Source: Candidatus Gastranaerophilales bacterium (lineage in GTDB: Bacteria; Cyanobacteriota; Vampirovibrionia; Gastranaerophilales; Gastranaerophilaceae). From it: 64,000 bases of DNA. The stretch covers positions 150,863 through 214,862 of the forward strand of contig CALUTI010000003.1 in NCBI GenBank assembly GCA_944323695.1. The letters run 5' to 3'. Positions 55,568 to 63,895 of this stretch are shown in pieces. Within the stretch, counting starts at the first letter, position 1. Each line of letters opens with the position of its first letter. The translations under genes and the position numbers were made by a program. Under the pieces are notes generated by a model. It worked only from the letters and a program-made list of their open reading frames with translations. It was not told where the DNA came from and did no database searches.

Positions 55568-57613
55568 TTACTCATTACAACCAAAAGCAATAGTAACGTG
55601 TTCTCTTGGATTTACGGCAGATATTTTATATCCGCGAGGGTCAACAAGGTAAGCAAATTCGTCGCCTGTTGTCTGGAATAAGCCCATTGTACCTGATAAT
55701 GCTGTTCTTGTTACGTCAACAGGGGCTTTAACAGTTTCCCATAATCCGTCGCCAAGGTTACGTGCAGCAGCACCGAATTTACCCTGGAATACGTGGCCTA
55801 ACATGTAACCTGCGTCATTAGATACGTTTTCTACAGCGTTACCTAAGTTAGTTACAACACCGCCGACTGTTCTTCCTGCAACACCAACTAATGAACCTGC
55901 CCATGTAAACGGCATTTCTACAAGTCTTGCAACAGGGTTTACATTTTTAGATTTATTAATTTGTGCGCTTAAGATTTGTTTTGGTAACTTAGTTTTGCAA
56001 TCGCCGTTTTTAATATCGGTAAATGCCAACTTCAAAGCACCTTTATCACAGCCTGAAGGTCTGATAACTTCAACAACCTGACCTGTAACTGTAGATCCGC
56101 AAGGATAAGTTACGCCGTTAATTGTAACATCTTCAAGAGTGTTAGCTCTGAAGTATTGACCTACGTGAGATGATTTTGCGGTTAATTGGTCAATCATTTC
56201 GATTTGAAGTGTAGGTATTTTAACAATTTCTTCTTCCTGAACAAAAGCGTTTTTGTCTACAGGACATGCAGGACAAATGCTGTTTGCTGTTTTCGGGTTA
56301 GTATCGTAACCCAATGCAACACGTACAGTCTGCATCATAGATGCAACATCCGCACGGGAAGCATCTTTATTAGGCATAATCATGTTCGGATTAGGTGAAT
56401 CTTTCAAAGCACCGTTTTCAAGTGATTTTGCAACCGGAATTCTTGCCCAGGTAGGAACAGAAGCACCGTCAGAGTATTTACTTAAGATTTCATCTGCTTT
56501 GCACTGGTCAATATCGCAAGTCATACCTTTTGCAATTGATGTTAAGGCTTCTACTCTTGTTACGTTGTTGTTAGGTCTAAACTGACCGTTCGGATAACCT
56601 TTTAACAAGTTTTCGTCAACTGCTTTTGCAATTGCAGCATTAGCCCAGTTACCGCGCGGAACGTCAGTAAACATACCTTCACGTTCAAGACCGCAAGCAT
56701 CTAAGTTAAAACCTTTAACCAACATTGTTGCAAATTCAGCACGTGAAATATTTCTGTTCGGCTTAAATTGACCGTCAGGATAACCAACAACAACATCATT
56801 CATAGCTAATTTATCAATGTCGCATGCTGCCCAGTGGCTGTTAGGAACGTCAGGGAACATGCAAGCACCTGCAACACCTGCCGCAGCACCGGTTGTTTGA
56901 TTTGCAAACGGTGTCAAATCAAAAGGGACGAATGACTTTTTTATAGCTTCAATTGAGTTTGAAGATTGGAAGTCAATCGGACAATTGTTGCCATCCATAG
57001 TTGCTTCATTTCTGTTGACAGAAACGCCGTTGTTAATTGAAGGCAATTCATTTAAGCAAGGCATTTGAGCAGCAGCACCTGTAATGTTGCCGTCTGTAGC
57101 AACAGTTACACCACTGATGTTAGATGATAATTTGCTTGATGAACATCCTTTCATTGCAGTTTCTGTTGAGAAAATTGAGTTAGCCGGTTCACCTACGTAG
57201 TTGTTTGTACCGTAGATTGCCTGAGGATAACCGTAAACCTGTTTCATTTGAGCTTTATCAGGTTTTCCTGTCTGAGGACACAATGCGCATGCAGGAACTG
57301 CAGGTTCATCACAGCTTATTTCATCAGGACAACCGCAGTCTGATTTTTGTTTTTCGCATGGATCGCAAGGTGCAGGTTTCTGGCATTCACAATCCGGTAA
57401 TGCTTTTTTGCAAGAGTTGCACTTTGGTGCTTTAGTTTCACACGGACAAGCACCGCCTGTTACGACAGGCATTTGTTCTTCAATCGGACATGCAGGACCT
57501 GTTACTGTCGGTAACGGCTCTGCACACGGGCAAGCCGCCATTGCTTGATTCAAGGAACACGTTGCTATTCCAACGGCAATTGCAGCTGCCACAGTAAGTT
57601 TTTTAATAGTCAT
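55568..57613 (-). CDS. S-layer-homology domain protein with Cys-rich N-terminal region
   Basis: The mature protein is exported (signal MTIKKLTVAAAIAVGIATCS, then LNQAMA). Residues 25-120 are extraordinarily Cys/Pro-rich (CDPCEKQKSDCGCPDE, CALCPQTG). Three SLH modules follow: SHWAACDIDKLAMNDVVVGY, NWANAAIAKAVDENLLKGYP and TWARIPVAKSLENGALKDSP. A C-terminal domain of about 230 residues has beta-rich and hydrophobic Gly parts. SLH modules bind cell-wall polysaccharide; cyanobacterial SLH porins have such an anchor plus a barrel, but no barrel is visible. The ribosome site AGGAGG precedes the ATG at 57613. Confidence 0.88.
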   Translation of the reverse strand: MTIKKLTVAAAIAVGIATCSLNQAMAACPCAEPLPTVTGPACPIEEQMPVVTGGACPCETKAPKCNSCKKALPDCECQKPAPCDPCEKQKSDCGCPDEISCDEPAVPACALCPQTGKPDKAQMKQVYGYPQAIYGTNNYVGEPANSIFSTETAMKGCSSSKLSSNISGVTVATDGNITGAAAQMPCLNELPSINNGVSVNRNEATMDGNNCPIDFQSSNSIEAIKKSFVPFDLTPFANQTTGAAAGVAGACMFPDVPNSHWAACDIDKLAMNDVVVGYPDGQFKPNRNISRAEFATMLVKGFNLDACGLEREGMFTDVPRGNWANAAIAKAVDENLLKGYPNGQFRPNNNVTRVEALTSIAKGMTCDIDQCKADEILSKYSDGASVPTWARIPVAKSLENGALKDSPNPNMIMPNKDASRADVASMMQTVRVALGYDTNPKTANSICPACPVDKNAFVQEEEIVKIPTLQIEMIDQLTAKSSHVGQYFRANTLEDVTINGVTYPCGSTVTGQVVEVIRPSGCDKGALKLAFTDIKNGDCKTKLPKQILSAQINKSKNVNPVARLVEMPFTWAGSLVGVAGRTVGGVVTNLGNAVENVSNDAGYMLGHVFQGKFGAAARNLGDGLWETVKAPVDVTRTALSGTMGLFQTTGDEFAYLVDPRGYKISAVNPREHVTIAFGCNE

Positions 57614-57791
57614 TTTTACCTCCTTGTGTTTGCGGGCTTTTGCTTGAAAAACCCCAAAAGTTAAAAAACAAACTTTATACCAAATTATGTACTTCATTCA
57701 ACGTCAGAAACATTGCCAAAAGCGGTTATTCACCCGGGCTATTTGATTTCACGTTAAAAATATACAGGGAGTAAAACGACTATATAATTAA

Positions 57792-58010
57792 TTACAAAGA
57801 TTTTAAAAATAATACTGAAATATCAATACCAAGGGCATCTGCAATTTTTAAAAGAGTAGTATATTTTGCGTCATTAACGCCGCATTCAATACAGCTTATT
57901 GCACGTCGGGAAAGCTCTGTCTTTTCCGCTAATTCTTCTTGTGAAAGACCTTTTTTAAGCCTTTCAAAACGAATTCTCTGCCCTAAAATAAGTAATCTTT
58001 CGTCCTTCAT
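57792..58010 (-). CDS. XRE-family transcriptional regulator, 72 residues
   Basis: The sequence IRFERLKKGLSQEELAEKTE, then LSRRAISCIECGVNDAKYTT, is a single helix-turn-helix of the XRE (HTH-3) type with normal length. No extra domain. It is divergent from the pseudopilin gene at 58119, a layout in which such regulators often control their neighbour as well as themselves. The gap of about 108 bases holds no clear palindrome. Confidence 0.85.
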   Translation of the reverse strand: MKDERLLILGQRIRFERLKKGLSQEELAEKTELSRRAISCIECGVNDAKYTTLLKIADALGIDISVLFLKSL

Positions 58011-58118
58011 ACAAATTATTTTAATTTATTGACAAAATTAACTCTATGCTCTAGAATTATCTTATGATAATTTTAAATCACATAAATGAAGAACAATTTA
58101 CAGAAAAGGATATACCAA

Positions 58119-58835
58119 ATGAAACAATATGCCTTCACACTTGCAGAAGTCCTCATAACTCTTGGCATAATCGGCGTTGTGGCCGCAATGACAATACCGA
58201 CTTTAATTGTTAATTATCAAAAAAAAGTTACACTTACAAGACTAAAACAAAGTTATGCAATTGTACAAAATGCAATTTTAGCCTCACAGGTTGAAAATGG
58301 TGACCCGCAAACCTGGGGACTTAAAAATTATAAACTGGATTACGATGATGACACATTAAATCAAATATCAAAAGATATTGTAGTATCAGTTTGCGAAAAA
58401 TATTTAGTACCATATTTTAAAACCGCAACAAAATCCGAATATAAAATAATAAAAGAAGCGGGATGGGATGAAATACATCTACTTTCAGGAGCCGCTTCCG
58501 TAAGACCTTCTGTAGATGCTAAATATTATATTATAAACCTTGCTAACGGAGCCGCATTACTAGCTGCAGTAAATGGTTCTGATGCCAACAAAATTGTAAG
58601 TATCATAATCCATATTGATATAAATGGGCCGCAAAAACCCAATGTATCAGGAAAAGATCTTTTTGCTACTAATTTAAGCTTAACTACAGGACATTTTGGC
58701 TTTTTTGGGTCGGAATACACCGATTTAACAAATTTATGCACTGATCAAGGGTCTGGTGTTAACAGTTCTATGGGCTGCGGAGAAATGATTTTAAGAAATG
58801 GCTGGACTTTCCCGAAAGATTATCCTTGGAAATAA
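58119..58835 (+). CDS. Pseudopilin-like protein
   Basis: The N-terminus MKQYAFTLAEVLITLGIIG, then AAMTIPTLIVNYQKK, is the prepilin signal, with Phe following the cleavage site. A globular domain of about 200 residues follows, ending SSMGCGEMILRNGWTFP. I choose the ATG at 58119, which follows AAAGGATATACC; an upstream in-frame ATG at 58086 lacks a ribosome site. Unlike the two genes with G9 tracts (16336 and 31944), this one has no homopolymer in its leader. Pseudopilins form short fibres with type II secretion or related machines. Confidence 0.85.
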   Translation: MKQYAFTLAEVLITLGIIGVVAAMTIPTLIVNYQKKVTLTRLKQSYAIVQNAILASQVENGDPQTWGLKNYKLDYDDDTLNQISKDIVVSVCEKYLVPYFKTATKSEYKIIKEAGWDEIHLLSGAASVRPSVDAKYYIINLANGAALLAAVNGSDANKIVSIIIHIDINGPQKPNVSGKDLFATNLSLTTGHFGFFGSEYTDLTNLCTDQGSGVNSSMGCGEMILRNGWTFPKDYPWK

Positions 58836-58928
58836 CTTCTCAACAAAAGGCATAAGTATCTTAGCGCCTTGGTATTACACTAACTTTTTCCACTCACCTC
58901 ATTCACTTTTTTATGCTATAATATATTT

Positions 58929-59711
58929 ATGATTAAAAAACTATGCGGAGCTTTATTATTATTGTCTTTAATCCTATGCGGATGCGGGAAAAAACAAGAG
59001 GTCACAAACGATACTCTAACCTCAATCCGCCAGAAGGATATTTTAACAGTAGGTGTCAAAGTTGACACTCCGCCTTTCGGCTATCTGGATAAAAAAGGCA
59101 ATAATATCGGATTTGACATTGATCTTGCAAGATTTATCGCAAAAAAAATTCTTGGCAATCCTGATAAAATCGCTTTTGTTCCCGTAAATACAACAAACAG
59201 GATTATGAAACTTGCGTCAGGCGAAGTCGATATGATTGCGGCAACTATGTCTATAACCCCGCAAAGACAGATTATTCTGGATTTTTCCATACCTTATCAC
59301 ACCGCAGGTCAGGCAATTATGGTGCCGAAACAAAGCGATATCACCTCCTTAAGCGATCTTGAGAACAGAAAAGCGATTATTGTATACGGCTCAACCGTTG
59401 AGCAGGGCTTAAGATCAAATGTTCCGAATATTCAAATCATAGGCTACAAAACATACCCCGAAGCTTATCAGGCACTGAAAGCCGGCAAGGCTGACGCAAT
59501 GATTGCGGATGATACAATTCTACTGGGCTTTGCAATGAATGACCCGAATGTAAAAATTCTCCCCAAACGCTATTCAAAAGAACCTTATGCTCTTGTTTTC
59601 CGAAAAGGTGAAGAGTCCGAAAAACTTTTGAGAACAGTTAATATAGAACTTGAAGAAGCGCTTAACCGCGGCGAAATAAGACAAATGAAAGCAAAATGGG
59701 GAATTAATTAG
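58929..59711 (+). CDS. Polar amino acid ABC transporter substrate-binding lipoprotein
   Basis: The signal peptide ends in a lipobox (LSLILCGCGKK), so it is a lipoprotein. The SBP_bac_3 fold is clear: LTVGVKVDTPPFGYLDKKGN, IGFDIDLARFIAKKILG and VDMIAATMSITPQRQIILDF, then DAMIADDTILLGFAM. The 260 residues match family size. It stands alone; no permease or ATPase gene lies near, so the transporter partners are elsewhere. The ligand is likely an amino acid, unproven. Confidence 0.88.
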   Translation: MIKKLCGALLLLSLILCGCGKKQEVTNDTLTSIRQKDILTVGVKVDTPPFGYLDKKGNNIGFDIDLARFIAKKILGNPDKIAFVPVNTTNRIMKLASGEVDMIAATMSITPQRQIILDFSIPYHTAGQAIMVPKQSDITSLSDLENRKAIIVYGSTVEQGLRSNVPNIQIIGYKTYPEAYQALKAGKADAMIADDTILLGFAMNDPNVKILPKRYSKEPYALVFRKGEESEKLLRTVNIELEEALNRGEIRQMKAKWGIN

Positions 59712-60330
59712 TATCCCGCAGGAGTAAAATTGCCTGTTCAACTTCCTTTTTCAAATATTCAAGCTGCTGGCTAATATTATCGGGATCATAAATATATCCG
59801 GCGCCTGAATATGCAAGATAGGGGTTATATTTCTGTGCCTCGGCACGTAAAAGTGCAATTGATTTGGCATGTGTGCTTAATTCCATAAGCTTTTTAAATG
59901 AAATATATTCACCTTCCGGTTTTTCAACGTATTTATCACGCAAATAGTCCGCATTTTTGTTGAAAAAATACACTTTTGCATTGAAAAGCTGAACATTTTC
60001 ACCGTTTTCTATTGAATCGTATATTTTTTCAAGCATAGGAATAAATTCATTAATATCATTCATATATTTAGTCGTTTTGTCCTGTTTCAAAATGATATTA
60101 ACAAACGCCGGATTATCACGGGGGATTGGCTTTATCTGATCGGATGAATGAAAATTTTCCACCTGTTCAATAACCGGTTTTGTGGACTTTGGCTCCGTAG
60201 GCTGGTATTGACGGGTTAAATCTGGCAAAGTCCCGACATAGCCTCTGCCGTCAAATGCAGGATTTTTTTTGGCGCCGTAAACAGGCAGGCAAAAAAATGC
60301 TATGAAAATTATCGCGAATAATTTTTTCAT
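59704..60330 (-). CDS. Exported hypothetical protein, 208 residues
   Basis: A signal peptide (MKKLFAIIFIAFFCLPVYGA) is followed by a Pro/Thr-rich stretch (RQYQPTEPKSTKPVIEQ). The main part is helical and charged (MLEKIYDSIENGENVQLFNA, ALLRAEAQKYNPYLAYSG). No family is recognised. The start lies 92 bases from the bioB start on the opposite strand. It overlaps the end of the substrate-binding protein gene by eight bases, convergent. Probably periplasmic. Confidence 0.65.
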   Translation of the reverse strand: MKKLFAIIFIAFFCLPVYGAKKNPAFDGRGYVGTLPDLTRQYQPTEPKSTKPVIEQVENFHSSDQIKPIPRDNPAFVNIILKQDKTTKYMNDINEFIPMLEKIYDSIENGENVQLFNAKVYFFNKNADYLRDKYVEKPEGEYISFKKLMELSTHAKSIALLRAEAQKYNPYLAYSGAGYIYDPDNISQQLEYLKKEVEQAILLLRDTN

Positions 60331-60421
60331 ACTATTATTATAACGATTGTGTTTAAAAAATCATCATTTATATGAATTATTGTTGATTTTAAGACTCTTT
60401 CGGCGTAACATAATAAAAGCC

Positions 60422-61327
60422 ATGACAAAAGAAGAATTACTTGAATTATATAATACGGATTTGGATGAACTATTAAAGATTTCATCCGAATACGTATCCG
60501 ATAAAATTGAATTTTGTTCAATAGTAAACGCGCGTAACGGCAAATGTTCCCAAAACTGCAAATACTGCGCGCAAAGTTCACACTACAGAACAAATATTGA
60601 AACATACCCGCTGATCAGCGAAAATGAAGTTATAAAAGCTGCACTTGATGCAAAATCACACCACGCAGACAGGTTCTCCGTTGTAACCTCAGGCAAAACC
60701 CCTGCTGAAGAAGATTTTGATAAAGTAATAAACCTTATAAAAGCGGTTAATAAAATTGACGGGATAAAAAGCTGTGCATCTATCGGGATTTTGGATGAAG
60801 ATATGGCAAAAAAACTCGCGGATGCCGGCTTGAAACGCTTTCACCACAATATAAACACATGCCGGTCATATTATCCGGAAGTCTGTACCACGCACACGTG
60901 GAATGACAGGCTGAATACCTGCAAACTCGTTAAAAAATACGGAATGGAGCTCTGCTGCGGGGTCATTCTCGGTATGGGAGAAACAGTTGAGCAGAGAATT
61001 GAAATGGCACTTGAACTTGCGGAAATTCAGCCGGATTCAATTCCGATAAATATTCTGATGCCGATTCCCCAAACTCCGTTTGAAAATTATCATAATAAAA
61101 TTGATGAAGAAAATATTTTAAGAACACTTGCTATATTTAAAATCGCCAACCCAAAATCAGTTCTCCGTTTTTGCGGCGGCAGAATGAGGTTAAGCGATGA
61201 AAACCAAAAACTTGCTCTGAAAACTTGCGTTGAAGGGATTTTGATAGGCAATTATCTTACAACAGTCGGCAAAAATCCCGACGAAGATATCAAAACCGTT
61301 CTGGAATTAGGCAAAAAACCTACATAA
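60422..61327 (+). CDS. bioB: Biotin synthase
   Basis: BioB is a radical-SAM enzyme that inserts sulphur into dethiobiotin. The 301 residues contain CSQNCKYCAQS (Cys42, Cys46 and Cys49) for the 4Fe-4S cluster, FSVVTSGKTP, CASIGILDE, HHNINTCRSYY, CCGVILGMGET (cluster ligand Cys), NILMPIPQTPFE and RMRLSDENQKLALKTCVEG. The start is the ATG at 60422; upstream open codons carry no family match. No other bio genes are beside it; bioY at 34383 suggests that biotin can also be imported. It converges with the hexapeptide transferase gene. Confidence 0.92.
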   Translation: MTKEELLELYNTDLDELLKISSEYVSDKIEFCSIVNARNGKCSQNCKYCAQSSHYRTNIETYPLISENEVIKAALDAKSHHADRFSVVTSGKTPAEEDFDKVINLIKAVNKIDGIKSCASIGILDEDMAKKLADAGLKRFHHNINTCRSYYPEVCTTHTWNDRLNTCKLVKKYGMELCCGVILGMGETVEQRIEMALELAEIQPDSIPINILMPIPQTPFENYHNKIDEENILRTLAIFKIANPKSVLRFCGGRMRLSDENQKLALKTCVEGILIGNYLTTVGKNPDEDIKTVLELGKKPT

Positions 61328-61979
61328 TTATATTATTTTTGGCAACATAGCTGTCAAAATCCGCCCTGTCCCAGGAAACATTTCCTCTGATTTTTTTCGC
61401 AGGAACCCCTGCAAGAATAATGTTCGGCTCATCAAATTTTTTATTAACAAGCGACATTGCGCCGACAATTGAACCTTCCCGAATTTCGCTTCCTTTTAAA
61501 ATCATTGACCTTGTTGCAACCCAAACTCTGTCGTGGATTATTATATCTTCGGGTGCGTTTAAAATTTCGCCTGTCAAAGTATCGGTTATTGTGTGCCCGT
61601 CATTGTTTCTTATAATAACATCTCTGGCAAACATACATTCATCACCGATTTCTACTTTTTTACCGTTTTTTGCAACTACATTTAGATTTCTGTAAACTGA
61701 TATTCCGCTGCCGACCGTAATTATCCCGCCGTTTTCCATGCCGAAACTTGTGTGTCTTATAAATCTGTGCTTCGTTGTTTTTATGTGACAAAAATTATTA
61801 TCGCCGTTCATGACTATTGATACCGCAATAAATTTTGTCGGAACTTCTATCATTACAATATTAGAATTTCCGGTTATCGTAATGTTTAAACCTTTTACGG
61901 GTTCATAAGGAAGCTCTTTACCGTCTTTTATAAGAACTATTTTATTATTTTCGCCTGTTACGTTCAATCCTGTTGTCAT
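61320..61979 (-). CDS. Hexapeptide-repeat acyltransferase
   Basis: The N-terminal half is unusual beta-rich (LNVTGENNKIVLIKDGKELP and MIEVPTKFIAVSIVMNGDNN). The second half is a left-handed beta-helix: IGDECMFARDVIIRNNDGHT, IIIHDRVWVATRSMILKGS, IREGSIVGAMSLVNKKF, and ends ILAGVPAKKIRGNVSWDR, the standard hexapeptide end. The HTITD segment with its His resembles the catalytic loop of sugar O-acetyltransferases. At 219 residues it belongs to that class; the sugar is unknown. It stands alone, convergent with bioB. Confidence 0.8.
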   Translation of the reverse strand: MTTGLNVTGENNKIVLIKDGKELPYEPVKGLNITITGNSNIVMIEVPTKFIAVSIVMNGDNNFCHIKTTKHRFIRHTSFGMENGGIITVGSGISVYRNLNVVAKNGKKVEIGDECMFARDVIIRNNDGHTITDTLTGEILNAPEDIIIHDRVWVATRSMILKGSEIREGSIVGAMSLVNKKFDEPNIILAGVPAKKIRGNVSWDRADFDSYVAKNNIIM

Positions 61980-62010
61980 TTTGTTTTCTCCGACTTTAAT
62001 TATAACAAAT

Positions 62011-62715
62011 TTATGCGTGGTTATAACATTTACATGCAGTATTTTTTGTAATTTTCAACTTTTTAAAATCATTAGTTAATGCGTTATATGTCAGTAAAAT
62101 ATTTTCCAGAGGTTCACCTATATTTAAAATTTGTTTTACAGCCTCCATAGCCTCAATTGATGCTATTGTTGAAACAGCAGGGCTTAAAATACCTTTTGGG
62201 AAATCTTTTTTAGTATCAATATCAGGAAAAATGCATCTTAGGCATGGCGTTGAAGGTTTTATAACCGTAACCTGTCCGAAAAATTCCGAAACTCCGCCAT
62301 GAATTAGTGTCTTACCGGTTTTTACCGCAATATCATTTAAAAGGAATTTTGATTCATATGAGTCGAAGCAATCAACTATAAGGTCGTAATCTTTTATTAT
62401 GGTTTCGTAATTATTATCGTCAAGCCTGATTTTATAGGCATTTACGTTGATTTCAGGATTATATTCCAAAATTCTGTTTTTCGCGGAAATAACTTTATCT
62501 TCTCCGATATTTTTATGAATAAATTGACGGTTAAGGTTGGTTATTTCAACAACATCATCATCAACAAGCCCGATTGTACCTATGCCTAAACCTGCCAGAT
62601 TCATTATAACAGTTGAACCCAGACCGCCGCAGCCGCAGACAAGAACCCTTGAATTTAAAAGTTTTGTTTGTCCGGCATCTCCTATTAATAAAATATTTCT
62701 GTTGTACCTTTGCAT
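62011..62715 (-). CDS. thiF: ThiF/MoeB-like adenylyltransferase
   Basis: E1-like enzymes adenylate the C-terminus of a ubiquitin-like sulphur carrier. In the 234 residues, RYNRNILLIGDAGQTKLLNS is the typical opening, VCGCGGLGSTVIMNLAGLGI is the ATP site, and VDDDVVEITNLNRQFIHKNI holds the nucleotide-binding Asp. A zinc site is suggested by PCLRCIF and, near the end, CKCYNHA. ThiS is encoded divergently 36 bases away, which supports the ThiF role. MoeB or HesA-like use cannot be excluded. Confidence 0.88.
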   Translation of the reverse strand: MQRYNRNILLIGDAGQTKLLNSRVLVCGCGGLGSTVIMNLAGLGIGTIGLVDDDVVEITNLNRQFIHKNIGEDKVISAKNRILEYNPEINVNAYKIRLDDNNYETIIKDYDLIVDCFDSYESKFLLNDIAVKTGKTLIHGGVSEFFGQVTVIKPSTPCLRCIFPDIDTKKDFPKGILSPAVSTIASIEAMEAVKQILNIGEPLENILLTYNALTNDFKKLKITKNTACKCYNHA

Positions 62716-62751
62716 AAGTTTATTTTATAATAAACAAAAAAGGAAATACTT

Positions 62752-62961
62752 ATGGCTAAAATCAAAATCACTGTAAACGGAAATGACATAGAAATTGAAG
62801 AAAATTCTACTATACAAGACTTTATAGATGAACGTCAGGTTACGGGCAAAATGTTTGCCATAGAAAAAAATCTTGAAATTATAAATAAAGACAGATATGA
62901 CAAAGAAATTATAAAAAACGGAGATGTTTTGGAAATTGTCGGATTTTTCGGCGGAGGTTAA
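62752..62961 (+). CDS. thiS: Sulphur carrier protein ThiS
   Basis: The 69-residue protein has the beta-grasp fold (MAKIKITVNGNDIEIEENST, IKNGDVLEIVGFFGG) and ends in the required Gly-Gly, here as GFFGGG. It delivers sulphur for thiazole synthesis after activation by the ThiF-like enzyme. It is divergent from that gene, with thiG/thiH not visible in the window. The ribosome site AAAGGAAATACTT precedes the ATG. Confidence 0.9.
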   Translation: MAKIKITVNGNDIEIEENSTIQDFIDERQVTGKMFAIEKNLEIINKDRYDKEIIKNGDVLEIVGFFGGG

Positions 62962-62965
62962 TGGG

Positions 62966-63859
62966 CTAGACTTTTTCAATAACTTTTGCGCAATCGGGTT
63001 CTGCATGAATAACTACAACAGTATTTCCAAGCGCATGCTCCAGTTTTTCTTCGACCTCATCACATAAATTATGGCAAGCAAGAATTGTCATTTCTGACGG
63101 AAAAATAAGCACCATTTCTATAATCTTATGTGCGCCGACCTGACGGGATTTAATATCTTTATATTTCAAAACACCCTTATCTTTGAAATCCGTTACTACC
63201 TTTTCAATTAATTGAACATCCTTTTCCGGTAATGAACTGTCCAAAAGGTTATTCCAGGCAGTTTTGGTAATAGAAAAACCTGTTTTTAAAATAAATACAG
63301 CAACCAAAAGTGCAATAAGCGGGTCTAAAATCTGAATACCGGTAATTTTAATAAGGACAAGCCCCAATAAAACCCCGAAGGATGAATAAATATCAGTTCT
63401 TAAATGTTCTGCATCCGCTAAAAGTGCAATTGATTGAGATTTTTTAGCTATCTTAAAAAGATAAGAGCTAACAGCAAAATTTGCAACAACGGCAAAAAGC
63501 ATTACATAAATACCCAAAACAGGCTCAAAATCTATGTGCTGCCCAAACAACAATTTTTTCCCAGCTTCAAAGATAATAAAAAATGCCGCAAAAAGGATTA
63601 AAACGCCTTCAATAAACCCGGACATATCCTCATATCTTGCATGCCCAAACGGATGTTCTTTATCCGCCGGCTCTGATGCTCTTGTAACAGAAAAAAATGT
63701 TAATACCGATGCAAGCATATCACTCAATGAATGAATAGCTTCGGAAATTATACTGATACTGCCGGATAAAAATCCCGCTATCAGCTTTAAAATAATTATT
63801 GCCGCGTTTGAAAAAATAGATAATCCGGCCGCAAATTTTTTCTGTAAATTGATATCCAT
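62966..63859 (-). CDS. Cation diffusion facilitator family transporter
   Basis: CDF transporters export divalent metals by proton antiport. The 297 residues have six membrane segments and the family signature SISIISEAIHSLSDMLASVL, with metal-site residues His and Asp, then the loop HPFGHARYEDMSG (membrane-helix II-III His/Asp site). A C-terminal cytoplasmic domain (FKDKGVLKYKDIKSRQVGAH) closes it. Metal specificity (Zn, Fe, Mn) is not readable. I start at the ATG at 63859; another at 63868 lies within a perfect palindrome. ThiS ends four bases from the stop. Confidence 0.88.
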   Translation of the reverse strand: MDINLQKKFAAGLSIFSNAAIIILKLIAGFLSGSISIISEAIHSLSDMLASVLTFFSVTRASEPADKEHPFGHARYEDMSGFIEGVLILFAAFFIIFEAGKKLLFGQHIDFEPVLGIYVMLFAVVANFAVSSYLFKIAKKSQSIALLADAEHLRTDIYSSFGVLLGLVLIKITGIQILDPLIALLVAVFILKTGFSITKTAWNNLLDSSLPEKDVQLIEKVVTDFKDKGVLKYKDIKSRQVGAHKIIEMVLIFPSEMTILACHNLCDEVEEKLEHALGNTVVVIHAEPDCAKVIEKV

Positions 63860-63861
63860 AA

Positions 63862-63885
63862 ATCTCATTATACATATAATGAGAT
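63862..63885. promoter_or_regulatory. Perfect palindrome at the CDF transporter start
   Basis: ATCTCATTAT-ACAT-ATAATGAGAT is a perfect inverted repeat of 10-base arms containing a TATAAT on each strand. It overlaps the earlier possible start codon of the CDF gene. It could be an operator or, read rightward with the following T run, a terminator. Confidence 0.45.
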
Positions 63886-63895
63886 TTTTATCAAG

